Shown here: positions 57,023 through 64,000 of the stretch, one piece after another
Numbering within the stretch: the first letter of the stretch is position 1
Layout of the letters: each line of letters opens with the position of its first letter
Source: Unio delphinus
Taxonomy: Eukaryota; Mollusca; Bivalvia; Unionida; Unionidae
NCBI GenBank assembly: GCA_029339505.1
Contig: JAQISU010000179.1
Location: 15,066,001-15,130,000 of the forward strand
Reading direction: 5' to 3'
DNA length: 64,000 nt
The notes under the pieces: model-generated
The model's database searches: none
Told to the model about the DNA's origin: nothing
What the model saw: only the letters and a program-made list of their open reading frames with translations
Program-made: the position numbers and the translations under genes

Positions 57023-57435
57023 TTAACTCGGTTGGTATCTTGTGAATCTGCTCCCGGGAAGTCTCAATCCGCGTCCTCTTTTTTTTTGTTTTGATATACC
57101 CTTACCGGTAATTTTGTCGATGAGAAAACCACCTAGCGAACCAAGAATTGGTGCTAGCGCGGGTAGCGCGCGGCTGCGAGCAACGGAAGAAACCCTCCTG
57201 TTTTAACCATATTGGAAATCGCAGCTTTGGAAAGAGTAATTTGAGCTCCTTTCTTATTTTTTACTGCATTATTTATTTGTTTTATCTGAGTATCAGTAAG
57301 CGATAATTTATTTGGTCCATCAGTTAACTGACTATGTTTCAACGAGATTGTAGTTCCACACTGCTTAGCTACTGATGATTGTAATTTTTTTATTTGACCC
57401 TGGGTCAATGTGACATTGATAGTGTTATACGACAT
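57023..57435 (-). pseudogene. pX-like protein, C-terminal frameshift (element B)
   Basis: Start chosen at ATG 57435 (MSYNTINVTLTQGQ), which follows a TTTTCCAATAAC variant of the start motif and matches element A. Two LT-x2-Q helices are followed by KTGGFLPLLAA. A frameshift near 57170, in a GC-rich string, moves the hydrophobic helix (LPALAPILGSLGGFL) and basic tail (KITGKGISKQKKRGRG, then LRLPG) to another frame, ending at 57023. A core or membrane-active peptide role is by analogy with adenovirus pX. Confidence 0.7.
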
Positions 57436-57447
57436 GTTATTGGAAAA
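57436..57447 (-). promoter_or_regulatory. Variant start motif of the pX-like gene (element B)
   Basis: Minus strand TTTTCCAATAAC abuts ATG 57435; one base differs from the consensus. Confidence 0.45.
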
Positions 57448-57483
57448 TGCTAACATTTTTCTAAATACTAATAATTAGATTAT

Positions 57484-58899
57484 TTAAAGATTTTCCACTG
57501 GTGCATCAACGATTCTCATTCTTCCACCACCGCCTTCAAGGATCATAGATTTATTACTGAGAAGAACTGCAACTGCTCTAAATCCATTAGGAGCATTACT
57601 AACATTAGCCTGAAATTTAACGTCAACGGTTGAGTGCTTAGATAGATCAAGGTGTTGAAGTGAAAAATAATAAATCGGATACAAACCTTGAAAGTCCAAC
57701 TGGGATATTTGCAAGCCAGTATCAACATTCTGATCACGTCCCATAAAAGACCATAGCCGATGATAAACACGAGCAATTTGATTATTTTCGTAATTGAGAG
57801 TAAGTTGTTCTGCGGGCTCTTGTTGATTGCTTACTCGCAGTGAAACTTCATTGACGCCAAATTTATCGAATATCATATGGGAACGAAGTTGTTGTCTCCC
57901 GTCAGCAACATTACTTTGAGTTCTATTTATATTTTGTAGCACAACAAATACATACCTAGGTGCGGAAACATTCTTTGTCAATGCGAGTTGCCAGGTAAAA
58001 TGTCCACTGGCGGGATAAGTTGTAGTAGCGGTTGAAACATCACCCCAACTTAACAGTGTTTTCCCGCCGTGATCCATAAAAGATAACAATCTAGTTTCAA
58101 CATCTAGCGATGGAGTCAACACTGGCATCCACAGTGCTAGTTTTGTAAGGTGTATACGACCATCATCAGCAACACCATCACCCCTCCATAACGCGTAATC
58201 GTCAATTGAGTTTCTTGAGAGAACTACAGTGTGACTAGTGCCATAAATAACCTTTCTCACATCTCTACAAAATCCAAATATATGAGATAGTGGAATTATA
58301 CAAGAAAATCTACCAGTGTTGTCTATGTTCTTTTTACGTGCTGCAAATCCTGCGTTGTAATTATCATTTTTATTTACGACGACTGCTTGTGTATCTGCGT
58401 CATCGACAGCTGCAGAATGTTTTTTTGGTCGTCTAATTTCAAATTCGTTATGGTCGGCGTGATCAGATGTATCTTTCGCGAACATCATTGAGTGACCAGC
58501 TGATTTAATAAAATCATCAGAATATCTAGCGAGTCCAACTATTGTTGTTGCAACATCAACGTCGTTATCGATAGATTCAATTCTATTTGTACCAATTATG
58601 TATTCGGCGGATTTAAATAATGCCATAATCCCGTTGTTGACAAATCCAATATTGAGATTTTTGAGATTATCAGCGGCGACATAAACTGTATTATCAGACT
58701 TTCTCAATTGTCCTTCCACCTCAATGTAAGCTTCAGCCGGAAGAAAATATTTAGAAGTGTCGTCAAATCTAAGTTCAATTCGTGATCTTGTATTTGGTTC
58801 TTGAGCGTTATATGAATAATATTGATAATCACGAACTGAATTATTTTTAGACACCTTAGCATCTATGTCAAAAGCGTCATCGATTTCATATTCAAACAT
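57484..58899 (-). CDS. Major capsid protein, double jelly roll, intact (element B)
   Basis: 471 aa without lesion. Conserved blocks: SVRDYQYYSYNA (about 21-32), DDTSKYFLPAEAYIEVEGQL (46-65), VNNGIMALFKSAEYIIG (87-103), VATTIVGLARYSDDF (116-130), IPLSHIFGFCRDVRKVIYG (202-220), LTKLALWMPVLTPS, then a second jelly-roll part ending GGGGRMRIVDAPVENL. This is the hexon-like capsid of Polintons and adintoviruses, trimeric and forming pseudo-hexamers. Its preservation beside broken replication genes suggests recent insertion or late-decay chance. Confidence 0.93.
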   Translation of the reverse strand: MFEYEIDDAFDIDAKVSKNNSVRDYQYYSYNAQEPNTRSRIELRFDDTSKYFLPAEAYIEVEGQLRKSDNTVYVAADNLKNLNIGFVNNGIMALFKSAEYIIGTNRIESIDNDVDVATTIVGLARYSDDFIKSAGHSMMFAKDTSDHADHNEFEIRRPKKHSAAVDDADTQAVVVNKNDNYNAGFAARKKNIDNTGRFSCIIPLSHIFGFCRDVRKVIYGTSHTVVLSRNSIDDYALWRGDGVADDGRIHLTKLALWMPVLTPSLDVETRLLSFMDHGGKTLLSWGDVSTATTTYPASGHFTWQLALTKNVSAPRYVFVVLQNINRTQSNVADGRQQLRSHMIFDKFGVNEVSLRVSNQQEPAEQLTLNYENNQIARVYHRLWSFMGRDQNVDTGLQISQLDFQGLYPIYYFSLQHLDLSKHSTVDVKFQANVSNAPNGFRAVAVLLSNKSMILEGGGGRMRIVDAPVENL

Positions 58900-58918
58900 T
58901 ATATTTGTATCGATAAAT

Positions 58919-59308
58919 CTAAATAATTAATTGTTTCAACCCGGAACCGGAAATATTTCTTAAACAAGATTGAACTATTTTGTTTATCGCACTACCTGTT
59001 TTCGGTGGCATATTCATCGTAGACGGTAATTTTCGAGGTCTTCTTGCCATAGATGCGATTCTACTTGTTGCTGCATCAAGTTCTTTAACAGCCAAATTTC
59101 CAAGTTCTGTACCAACTTTATTACTTAACACACCGATTGCTTTTGAAGCTATTTCTTTACCGATGGGAAGTATTTTTGAAGCGATTCTTGTAACTAAACT
59201 TGTGACAACATCACCGAGTCCATTTCCGTAAGTAAGTTTATAAACTGGTAATCTTGAATTCATAACAAAAACGGGTTTAGCCCGGTTCATACTTCGATAT
59301 ACTATCAT
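58919..59308 (-). CDS. pVI-like amphipathic minor virion protein (element B)
   Basis: 129 aa, intact, 19 bp downstream... of the capsid on the transcript's upstream side. N-terminus NSRLPVYKLTYGNGLGDVV, then an amphipathic helical region (ILPIGKEIASKAIGVLSNKV), a basic segment (RPRKLPSTMNM) and a C-terminal GSGLKQLII. The same order occurs in element A. GxGLGD followed by an Ala/Lys amphipathic helix is common in Polinton virion proteins near the capsid gene. Membrane lysis and protease activation are by analogy with adenovirus pVI. Confidence 0.6.
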   Translation of the reverse strand: MIVYRSMNRAKPVFVMNSRLPVYKLTYGNGLGDVVTSLVTRIASKILPIGKEIASKAIGVLSNKVGTELGNLAVKELDAATSRIASMARRPRKLPSTMNMPPKTGSAINKIVQSCLRNISGSGLKQLII

Positions 59309-59318
59309 TATTGTAAAT
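59309..59318 (-). promoter_or_regulatory. Start motif of the pVI-like gene (element B)
   Basis: Minus strand ATTTACAATA immediately before ATG 59308. Confidence 0.6.
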
Positions 59319-59396
59319 TGTAAGTAGTTTTTAAATGCTGCTGAAATTCATCTATTTTGAAAATTATTTCATGATTTTGAAAATCATTTTATGATT

Positions 59397-60332
59397 TTAG
59401 TCGCTATAATAATCATCATTAAGTTCATTAACGAGACTGCGATACACGCCCATAGAAATTACCTTTCCCTGAAACAATCGCTGACAAATTTCAGTAGCTT
59501 CGTTAATTATTTCCGGAGAATTGTTTCCAGCTCGTTTTCCACCGATAAGAACTTCCAGCCATGATACATCATCAAGAATACTTCTGGAACAAGGTATATT
59601 TGAAACTCTACGATAACCACTACCGGTAACTTCTTCGGGTTCTTCAATAACAGGGTCTGGGTGTTTTGGTGGTCGTCCTCGTTTTTTTGGAATTGATTTT
59701 GTGAGTTTTCGTTCTTCTGCTCGTTGTTCTTTCTCTCGTTGTTTTTGTTGTTCTCGTTGTTCTTTCTCTCGTTGTTTTTGTTTAGCGTTTATTAATTGAC
59801 CTTCAGTAATATACTCTTTAACTGTAGCCGAAAATGTAGTATATAATGGATCAGTATTTTTAATCTGTGTAAGGTTATTTTTAATTTTATAAACCGCTTT
59901 AGCAAACTCATCCTCATTTTTGATATAACTCTCATGTTCAGGTTGTAAATATGTTGTTTTATAATTATATCCAAACGCGGCTAGTATAAGTAACTCTTTT
60001 TCACTACCTTTGTCAATAATATTTAAAGCGGCTTTGGTAAATCTATTTCGTAACTCTTGAACTCTATCAACTGGGATTTTTTTAGGTTTAACCACAGGTT
60101 TAACTTCAGGTTCAACTACAGGTTTTAATCCTTCTACCGCAGTTACAACCTTTTCAGTTGTTTCAGTGATCGGTTTAAATAATTGTTGTGTATCAGTGGT
60201 AAAATCCATTTTCGCTTGTTGTTGCGCTTGTAAATTATCTCTGAAAGAATTTCTCACCGGAAGAAATTTCTTAATCGCGGCTAATCGTTCTCAAACCAAT
60301 CTAGTTGTTTGTGCTTCTCCGATATTTGACAT
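59397..60332 (-). pseudogene. AT-hook virion-block protein, one CGA-to-TGA stop (element B)
   Basis: True start at ATG 60332 (MSNIGEAQTTRLV), placed by the GTTTACAATAA motif and by element A. Codon 14 is TGA (60291-60293) where A has CGA. The rest is open: proline-rich VVEPEVKPVVKPKKIP, helices, a long Gln/Glu/Arg/Lys coiled coil (REKEQREQQKQREKEQRAEE), an AT-hook (PKKRGRPPKHP), TGSGYRR, and the conserved end domain (LEVLIGGKRAGNNSPEIINE, VYRSLVNEL). The AT-hook implies binding to AT-rich DNA, perhaps genome condensation or late regulation; unproven. Confidence 0.65.
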
Positions 60333-60333
60333 G

Positions 60334-60344
60334 TTATTGTAAAC
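60334..60344 (-). promoter_or_regulatory. Start motif of the AT-hook gene (element B)
   Basis: Minus strand GTTTACAATAA, one base before ATG 60332. It supports this upstream start despite the stop at codon 14. Confidence 0.55.
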
Positions 60345-60379
60345 TATAAACATTTTTTAAATTGTTAAATCAAAAAAAT

Positions 60380-61327
60380 CTACCAATCAGTATATCTTGT
60401 AAATTCTTTTATTTTTTTATTTAATTCGTTATTACGTTGTTTAAGTGTTTGTATATCATCTTCATTCTCTTCAATATTTTCTTTATATTCTTGTATTTTT
60501 TCTTTAAGTTTTAAAAGCTCATTATTTAATTTAGTAATTTAACTCAACTGAAGATTATTTACCTCCTTTAACTTATCAAATTCAGCGAGGTTAACAGAAG
60601 TTTTTGAATTTTCAAGATCTAAGTGTAACCTTTTAATTACCTTAACTTGTTTTTGATTTAAGGTTTTTAGTGTATCAATTTCATTAACTTGTTCTTGATT
60701 TAAGGTTTTTAGTGTATCAATTTCATTAACTTGTTCTTGATTTAAGGATTTTAACTTATTGTATTCATCCTCGTTAATATTCCCACCACCGATAATATTT
60801 CTTTCTCTTAGTTGCTCATTTAACTCATAATTTCTATTTTGTAGAATATTTAAAGTTGTGTTTAAATTATAAAGTTTATTGTTTAATGAAGTTATTTCTT
60901 GTTGATGCTGTTGATTTTTATTGGTTAATGAATCTACCTCTTGTTGTTGTTGTTGATTTTTATTTTTTAATGAATCTACTTCTTGTTGATGTTGTTGTTC
61001 TTTTGCTTCAGCATCTTTACATTTTTGACACGGAATTTTTTCTGAAATTTCTGGCGTAATAACATTTCCTCCACCGTTGATTTCTGTGATTGGTGTTAAA
61101 TTTTTTTTTTGTTCTTGAAATTTTTCAGTTGAGAAAATATCGACAATACGACTTAATATATTATCTCGTTGACGGTGTTTATTTTTTATTGGACCTCCCC
61201 AAATCGCGTATAACCGAGAAACTCCAATGTGATACTTTGCAGTAATTTCCGATATAGGAATTTTACCCTTCGCGGCGATAATATTTTCGATATCTTTTTC
61301 AGATAATATCGTTGATGTTATTGGCAT
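60380..61327 (-). pseudogene. HTH plus coiled-coil protein, one in-frame TAA (element B only)
   Basis: ATG 61327. The N-terminal about 60 aa look like a helix-turn-helix (ISEITAKYHIGVSRLYAIWG). A CxxC (IPCQKCKDAE) precedes a long coiled coil with Gln-rich heptads and 11-residue repeats (LKTLNQEQVNEIDT). TAA at 60539-60541 interrupts, but the same frame continues with a heptad pattern (ITKLNNELLKLKEKIQEYK) to TAG at 60380-60382. No counterpart is seen in element A. It is the first minus-strand gene inside the right TIR. A structural filament or DNA-binding scaffold role is possible. Confidence 0.6.
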
Positions 61328-61422
61328 ACTATTTAATAAAAATATTAAAATTTTTTTTTAATAATATTTAAAAATTATTGAGAATTATCGAGTAGATTAA
61401 GAGAAATATTTTTGATAATATT

Positions 61423-61611
61423 AAAAACATTTACCCCACGAAATCACCTCACATTGAATCATTCACGGTGAGGCAAAAAATGTTAAGTCGCAGATCGGCA
61501 AAATAAAAGTTAGCGATTTTTTTTTAAGTCTCAGAATCGGGAATGGCCAATATCGAGGGGTGATTTTTTTGCATTTTTTGGGAAAAAGTGAAGCTCAACT
61601 CCTCTGCTGCT
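61423..61611 (-). repeat. Element B right TIR
   Basis: Reverse complement of 44688-44873; see that entry. The outermost tip has CTGCTGCT against a single CTGCT-equivalent on the left. Confidence 0.97.
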
Positions 61612-61617
61612 TATTGA
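61612..61617 (+). repeat. Right target-site duplication TATTGA of element B
   Basis: Identical to 44683-44688. Confidence 0.95.
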
Positions 61618-62241
61618 TTGCTCTGGTAATCTCGTTATTTAGCGCTGCAACTACCCCTGGTAACCTTTTGACCCATTCACGGGATCGCTTTTTTTGGATG
61701 AATTCTATTGCGTATTGATATCCAAATAACCGCTCAGCAAGAGTCCGTTTAAATCGTTCTACAATTGCCTGATCGCGATGTAGTGCATTATGCCCCCGTC
61801 TGATGGTGACATTGTGATGTTTCATTATAGATGCAACCACACCCTGAAATTCCTTGCCAGGATCAACTTGTAACAGATTTGGCCAGCGTAGTGGGCCTCG
61901 TCGATAAATCCTTTCAAATGCAGAAGCTACTTCAGGTGATGATTTTGTTTTTAGCGGTTCTGCTTCTTTGTATCGACTCGCAACATCAACTACGGTTAGC
62001 GCGTATTTGTAACCGTTGTCATGTGGTAAAAATAATAAATCAGCTTGATGAACTTCATTGGGTCCGGTAACATCAAAATGCGAGAAATTGATTTGTTTAG
62101 GACGCGGTAGATAAATTTGCCATATAGCCTGTTTGGATAACCAATTAGCCGCAGTGGCCTTTTTCACTTTTGCGGCGTTGGCGAGTTTATTGATTGCAGC
62201 GTTACCCCTCCAGTATCCTTTTGGAGAATAATAGATTCCAT
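61618..62241 (-). pseudogene. N-terminal half of the element A integrase
   Basis: Starts at ATG 62241. A four-base deletion near codon 4 shifts the frame relative to element B. The DDE core then reads EVHQADLLFLPHDNGYKYAL, LLQVDPGKEFQGVV and HRDQAIVERFKRTLAERLFG, so all three catalytic residues are present. It ends after NNEITRAIN, where element B begins, and continues at 44682 downwards. The few residues after it (KQQRS-like) are translated TIR sequence. Confidence 0.92.
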
Positions 62242-62262
62242 ATTATTAATTACCCCATATTA

Positions 62263-62786
62263 TTAATTACCAGCGCCCATCATTAATTTACCTTTCATAG
62301 CTGATTTTACCAACCACGAAGCCAATTTTTCTTTGAAAGATTTATCAGGAATAGCATTTAACGCATGAATTAATTTCACATCTGCGAGATGCGTGTGTTG
62401 CAAATTGCTGCTTTTATATGCAACATCATGAGCATGACACGCCTTATCAATGGCGTTTATTGGTTCTTCACCACGTCGAGGTTGGTTTTGATCATCAAGT
62501 CTGATATCTAATCGTGTTCCTGGGCCACAATAGCTATATCCTGAAAGGTGCTTTTCTTCTGGATACTTTGCCCACGGTGTTCCAGGGAGTTTTGCTAACT
62601 TGGCTGCGATATCACCTCCTCGTTTTTTTTAAAAACATCTCCGGATTTCAGAGAAACAAATCTAAACTTTTTTATACCACATGTTGCACATCTACCAGTA
62701 AGTGCAGATCTGTTATTTTTAGTTGTAATCGTCGTCACATCATTTGTGCTAGTACGCGTTTTACACTTCACACAATATAGATTCAT
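62263..62786 (-). pseudogene. Zinc-ribbon plus phospholipase A2-like protein, frameshifted (element A)
   Basis: Starts at 62786 (MNLYCVKCKTRTSTND). The zinc-ribbon pairs YCVKC and CATCG are kept. A frameshift near 62630 in an A/T run moves the PLA2 part to another frame: GYSYCGPGT, then IDKACHAHDVAYK with the His-Asp pair, ending MMGAGN at 62263. It is collinear with the intact B gene (45580-46080). Immediately upstream of the A integrase. Confidence 0.85.
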
Positions 62787-62791
62787 AATTT

Positions 62792-63463
62792 ATGTATACA
62801 GATATGAATATAATTGATTTTTCAGCGACTAAAACAAGAGAACCAGTTAAGCATCATGCAGCACTACCAAACTCTATCCGCGCAATTATAATCGGGCCAT
62901 CTGGATCCGGCAAGACGCAATTGTTGCTCAATTTAATAATGAGATGGATGAAGTGGGATAAGTTTTATTTAGTTGCTCCTAGCGTAGATGATCAACGATG
63001 CTATGAAGTGTTAAAGGATTTTAACGAGAATGCATCAGAAATTAAAGGTGAGAACGTCATTGATTTTATAAATGATATTGACGAGGCACCATCAGTGGAT
63101 GATCTTGATGGGAGCATTAACAATTTAGTCGTGTACGACGATGTGATGTTAGACAATCAAAAAAACCCAGCTAGAATATTTTCCCGAGGCAGGCATAAAA
63201 ACACCGACGTGATATATGTCACTCAACGCTACACTCAGATTCCAAAAGTGATCAGAGATAACTGTAATATTCTTGCTGTATTCAACGGCATTGATACACA
63301 TACGCTACGAAATATTTGGCAGACATGGTGTTCCGATATGGACTTCAATCAATTTAGAATTTTTTTTAGTCATGCTCAGTCGGTCGCGCATGGATTTATA
63401 ACAATAAATTTACATGATCCTCGAACATGATATCGTATCGGACTTGATGAAATATTCGATTAA
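62792..63463 (+). pseudogene. FtsK/HerA-type packaging ATPase, late stop (element A)
   Basis: The frame starts at 62792 (MYTDMNIIDFSATKTREP); ATG 62804 is an equally likely start, matching element B. Walker A GPSGSGKT at residues 35-42, Walker B NNLVVYDDVM (Asp116-117), and DVIYVTQRYTQIPKVIRDN. A TGA at 63428-63430 replaces the CGA seen in B, removing the last 11 residues (YRIGLDEIFD). The core enzyme is otherwise complete at 212 aa, so it might still be functional. The end overlaps the right TIR. Confidence 0.85.
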
Positions 63464-63544
63464 CCTGTAGCAGCAGGGGGAGCGATGACAACACCGCTGC
63501 GATGTTTTATGGTTAAGCAACGAAAACGCGAATAGAGTATCACC
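63418..63544 (-). repeat. Element A right TIR
   Basis: Reverse complement of 28683-28811 with few mismatches, ending GAGTATCACC. It includes the last codons of the ATPase gene. Confidence 0.95.
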
Positions 63545-64000
63545 AATGCACCCATTGCTTGTTTTATTATAATTGAAAGTACATCCATGTTGTAGTTCAT
63601 TTTATTACCTGTAGTTACGAACGTAACTTAAATAAAGTCTCAATGACACAATCCATATATAAGTAGATTCGGAGTATAAGACGAAGTCCTGACTTTCAGG
63701 TCAAAAAGTATCAACTTACAGGCTGGAAAATATGGTACCTAATTAATTAAAATCTAAATGCACAGTCACTCCAGAGTTATAAGACCTAGGTATATAGAAT
63801 TAATTATATATAATTACAAATGTATATCAAATAGAATAGAAAATGTTATCTTTAGATTCTACAAGAGAATGGTTGATACTATATATCAACATGATTTAAT
63901 AAATATGAATAAATAACATTATGATACAAGTTAGATAATTTGTATTTCTCCTATATGGATTTCAATCTGGGTCTACGGGTAAATAGCACCTATTACCTTT
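63545..64000. other. Host flank right of element A
   Basis: AT-rich, no gene. Near 63700-63738 the sequence CTGGAAAATATGGTAC, with TATCAACTTACAGG before it, resembles the right TIR of the pogo-like element at 17628-19106, so a relic end of a related MITE may lie here. Confidence 0.5.

Larger units (their letters stand above)
44689..61611. mobile_element. Element B: complete Polinton-like element nested in element A
   Basis: A 16.9-kb unit with about 187-bp TIRs and a perfect 6-bp target duplication. Order from the left: ATPase (minus), PLA2-like (plus), integrase (plus), polymerase-helicase (minus), zinc ribbon and HNH (plus), helical protein (minus), an AT-rich repeat zone, then the virion block on the minus strand up to the right TIR. 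It is more AT-rich than element A. Lesions are few: one base missing in the ATPase, one stop in the integrase, several in the polymerase and HNH genes, single stops in the AT-hook, penton-like and coiled-coil genes. The insertion is therefore fairly young, and certainly younger than element A. Confidence 0.95.
28683..63544. mobile_element. Element A: outer Polinton-like virus/transposon, interrupted by element B
   Basis: Ends are 127-129 bp inverted repeats starting GGTGATACTCTATTCGCG. The gene set is that of a Maverick/Polinton: capsid proteins, adenain-type protease, packaging ATPase, DDE integrase and family B polymerase. Without the nested 16.9-kb element B the copy is about 17.9 kb. A piggyBac-like insertion and a non-coding insertion account for roughly 2.8 kb of that, leaving about 15 kb, normal for the group. 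No target duplication could be recognised at the outer ends, so these may be slightly eroded. Most genes carry stops or frameshifts, and the integrase is split by element B. Confidence 0.9.

Noticed and set aside
57484..58899. A true adenovirus genome
   Set aside because: Capsid, protease and pX/pVI-like genes resemble adenovirus counterparts, but the DDE integrase, FtsK/HerA ATPase and TIRs with a 6-bp duplication fit Polintons.
28683..63544. Bacterial or phage contamination, because of HNH, zinc-ribbon and helicase genes
   Set aside because: Host LINEs, MITEs and a spliced exon occur in the same window, the elements have Polinton capsid, protease and integrase genes, and one is nested in the other with a target duplication.

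Overview
The window is eukaryotic, most likely invertebrate animal DNA. Its flanks are AT-rich. They hold broken non-LTR retrotransposons, nested inverted-repeat DNA transposons, (AT)n microsatellites, one exon resembling the alpha-2-macroglobulin/thioester protein family (7834-8070, clean splice sites) and one THAP-type zinc-finger exon (24068-24255). I cannot name the species.

From 28.7 to 63.5 kb the window is two large, related, virus-like transposons of the Maverick/Polinton (adintovirus-like) type, one inside the other. Outer element A has terminal inverted repeats (TIRs) at 28683-28811 and 63418-63544. Inner element B (44689-61611, 16.9 kb) has TIRs of about 187 bp and a 6-bp target duplication TATTGA on both sides. 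B lies inside the integrase gene of A, whose two halves are at 44383-44682 and 61618-62241. A also carries a piggyBac-like TTAA insertion (43162-44382) and a non-coding insertion (about 37.2-38.8 kb). A third, much older relic (element C, 9974-12313) keeps remnants of three structural genes.

Both full elements share one gene set. Replication and mobility genes are a packaging ATPase, a zinc-ribbon plus phospholipase A2-like protein, a DDE integrase, a single-chain family B DNA polymerase / SF1 helicase / HNH protein, and a zinc-ribbon gene next to an HNH endonuclease gene. The virion block holds an AT-hook protein, a pVI-like protein, a double-jelly-roll major capsid protein, a pX-like protein, an adenain-type protease, a fibre-like protein, a membrane protein with coiled coil, and a penton/spike-like protein. 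B adds a coiled-coil HTH protein. The virion block is inverted relative to the replication block between A and B.

The likely cycle, by family knowledge, is integration by the integrase, self-replication by the polymerase-helicase, assembly from the capsid genes, proteolytic maturation and ATP-driven packaging. Neither copy looks autonomous now. Both carry nonsense and frameshift lesions, and at five stops the sister copy reads CGA where this copy reads TGA, which fits CpG methylation decay. Intact-looking genes remain: A keeps protease and pX; B keeps capsid, protease, pVI-like and PLA2-like genes.
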